Shown here in pieces: positions 4,773 through 5,612 of a stretch of DNA of 5,612 nt (positions are counted from its first letter, which is position 1; every line of letters starts with the position of its first letter). Position numbers and translations under genes: made by a program. Source of the stretch: Candidatus Nomurabacteria bacterium (lineage in GTDB: Bacteria; Patescibacteriota; Minisyncoccia; Phycocordibacterales; UBA9973); assembly GCA_943356425.1 (NCBI GenBank), contig CALRFE010000048.1, positions 1 through 5,612 on the forward strand. The letters are read 5' to 3'. The notes beneath the pieces were generated by a model. It made no database searches. It was not told the origin of the DNA and worked only from the letters and a program-made list of their open reading frames with translations.

Positions 4773-5612
4773 TTATTGATGCTCACTTCTAATTTTGCCT
4801 CCCAGAGTTCGCAGCTCCGCAAGTGCGACCTCGCCTTGTTTGTCTTTTGGAATTTTATCTGTTGGACCAAGTCCCGGCGGATTGCCATGCCATCTGAAAT
4901 CTCGTTCGAATTCCTTGACACCTTTACCGGGAATCGTTCGCGTGATGATGACTGATGGTTTTTCAAAGACTGCGCGCGCTTTTTCGATCGCATCAACGAT
5001 ATTGTTAAAATTATGCCCATCGATTTCCTGTACATGCCAGCCGAACGCCGCATATTTTTCTCCGAGATCACCAAGCGGCATGATATCTTCAGTGAATCCG
5101 TCGATCTGAATATTATTGCGATCAACGATTGCGATTAAATTGCGCAACTTTTCCTTGCCCGCAAGCAAAATCGCTTCCCAAGTGTTTCCTTCGTCATGTT
5201 CACCATCAGATAAAAGCGCAAAAATAGTTTTGTCAGTTGATTTGCCGTTATCGATTCGATCTGCAAGCGCCATACCAACAGCCTGCGAAAGGCCAGAACC
5301 GAGCGGACCTGAACTTGTTTCTAATATTGGTAAGTATTCACGATGCGGATGTCCTTGCAAACGAGAACCGAATTTGCGGAGCGTTTTTAATTCTTCCACA
5401 GGCAAATATCCTGCATGTGCAAGTGTTGCATAATAGACAGGACAAATATGTCCATTTGAAAGTACAACGCGATCGCGATCTACCCATGTCGGGTTTCGTG
5501 GGTCGTGTTTCAGAGAATGAAAAAAGAGTGCAGTAAAAACATCTGCCATACCGAGTGGCCCCGCAGTGTGTCCAGAACCTGCTTCAATAAGCATTTCAAT
5601 AATAGAGACGCG
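4773..5612 (-). CDS. tkt: Transketolase, N-terminal subunit (PP domain), 5' end outside window
   Basis: The first half of a split transketolase carries the pyrophosphate-binding domain for thiamine diphosphate and Mg/Ca. The frame is open to the right edge (visible start RVSIIEMLIEAGSGHTAG), so the ATG at 5594 is internal and the true start lies outside. In visible numbering (279 residues), GSGHTAGPLG is at 12-21, LSNGHICP at 51-58, GHPH at 87-90, and SSGPLGSGLSQAVGMA at 100-115. The ThDP-metal motif is SDGEHDEG (135-142) with DRNNIQIDG (164-172), giving Asp136 and Asn166 as predicted metal ligands. RWHGNPPG is near 240-247. The first Gly of the usual GDG is Ser. Typical substrate-channel histidines are present (His15, His55, His88). 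It heads the visible operon with the DUF5654-like gene 2 nt downstream. About 10-15 residues are probably missing at the N-terminus. The two subunits together have the normal transketolase length. Confidence 0.95.
   Translation of the reverse strand, partial: RVSIIEMLIEAGSGHTAGPLGMADVFTALFFHSLKHDPRNPTWVDRDRVVLSNGHICPVYYATLAHAGYLPVEELKTLRKFGSRLQGHPHREYLPILETSSGPLGSGLSQAVGMALADRIDNGKSTDKTIFALLSDGEHDEGNTWEAILLAGKEKLRNLIAIVDRNNIQIDGFTEDIMPLGDLGEKYAAFGWHVQEIDGHNFNNIVDAIEKARAVFEKPSVIITRTIPGKGVKEFERDFRWHGNPPGLGPTDKIPKDKQGEVALAELRTLGGKIRSEHQ

Noticed and set aside
4754..5125. 123-codon open frame in another minus-strand frame inside the transketolase N-subunit
   Set aside because: It overlaps a fully supported gene and shows no protein-like motifs; frame shadow.
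5594..5594. ATG at 5594 as the start of the transketolase N-subunit
   Set aside because: The frame continues upstream without a stop to the window edge and encodes RVSIIE, which fits the family; the true start is outside.

Overview
This 5.6 kb window looks like part of a bacterial chromosome from the Candidate Phyla Radiation / Patescibacteria (Parcubacteria-like). That placement is an inference. It rests on a PfkB-type kinase whose motifs I associate with these genomes (VGNSAN, QPGTFQIKLG, ERTGAGDAF), a transketolase split into two genes, a DUF5654-like small membrane protein, tight gene packing, and almost no Shine-Dalgarno sequences. No mobile-element, phage, CRISPR or RNA genes were seen.

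Layout. Positions 1-1462 (minus strand) hold the first 487 codons of a long-form phosphoribosylformylglycinamidine synthase (PurL), which runs off the left edge. A 120 bp divergent intergenic region follows. On the plus strand lie a PfkB-family sugar/nucleoside kinase (1583-2575) and a 187-residue charged, probably coiled-coil protein of unknown function (2588-3151). A 22 bp perfect hairpin with U-tracts on both strands (3146-3192) separates these from a convergent minus-strand operon. In transcription order that operon is the transketolase N-terminal subunit (5612-4773, its start outside the window), a two-helix DUF5654-like protein (4770-4459), two short repeated leader-like ORFs (4466-4353 and 4340-4209), and the transketolase C-terminal subunit (4215-3217).

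Function. The two transketolase genes together supply the PP, Pyr and C-terminal domains of one ThDP-dependent enzyme of the non-oxidative pentose phosphate pathway. PurL uses ribose-derived phosphoribosyl intermediates for purine synthesis, and the kinase could act on a sugar or nucleoside. The window is therefore dominated by pentose and nucleotide metabolism, with one unknown protein and one small membrane protein.

Most unusual points. (1) The 5' end of the transketolase C-subunit gene occurs three times in tandem. Two truncated copies upstream encode nearly the same 16-residue N-terminus, differ mainly by synonymous changes, and each runs into a GC-rich hairpin whose stem is kept while its sequence changes. 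(2) Both plus-strand genes have a perfect TATAAT 5-6 nt before their ATG, implying leaderless mRNAs. (3) A membrane-protein gene and the repeat array sit between the two halves of transketolase.
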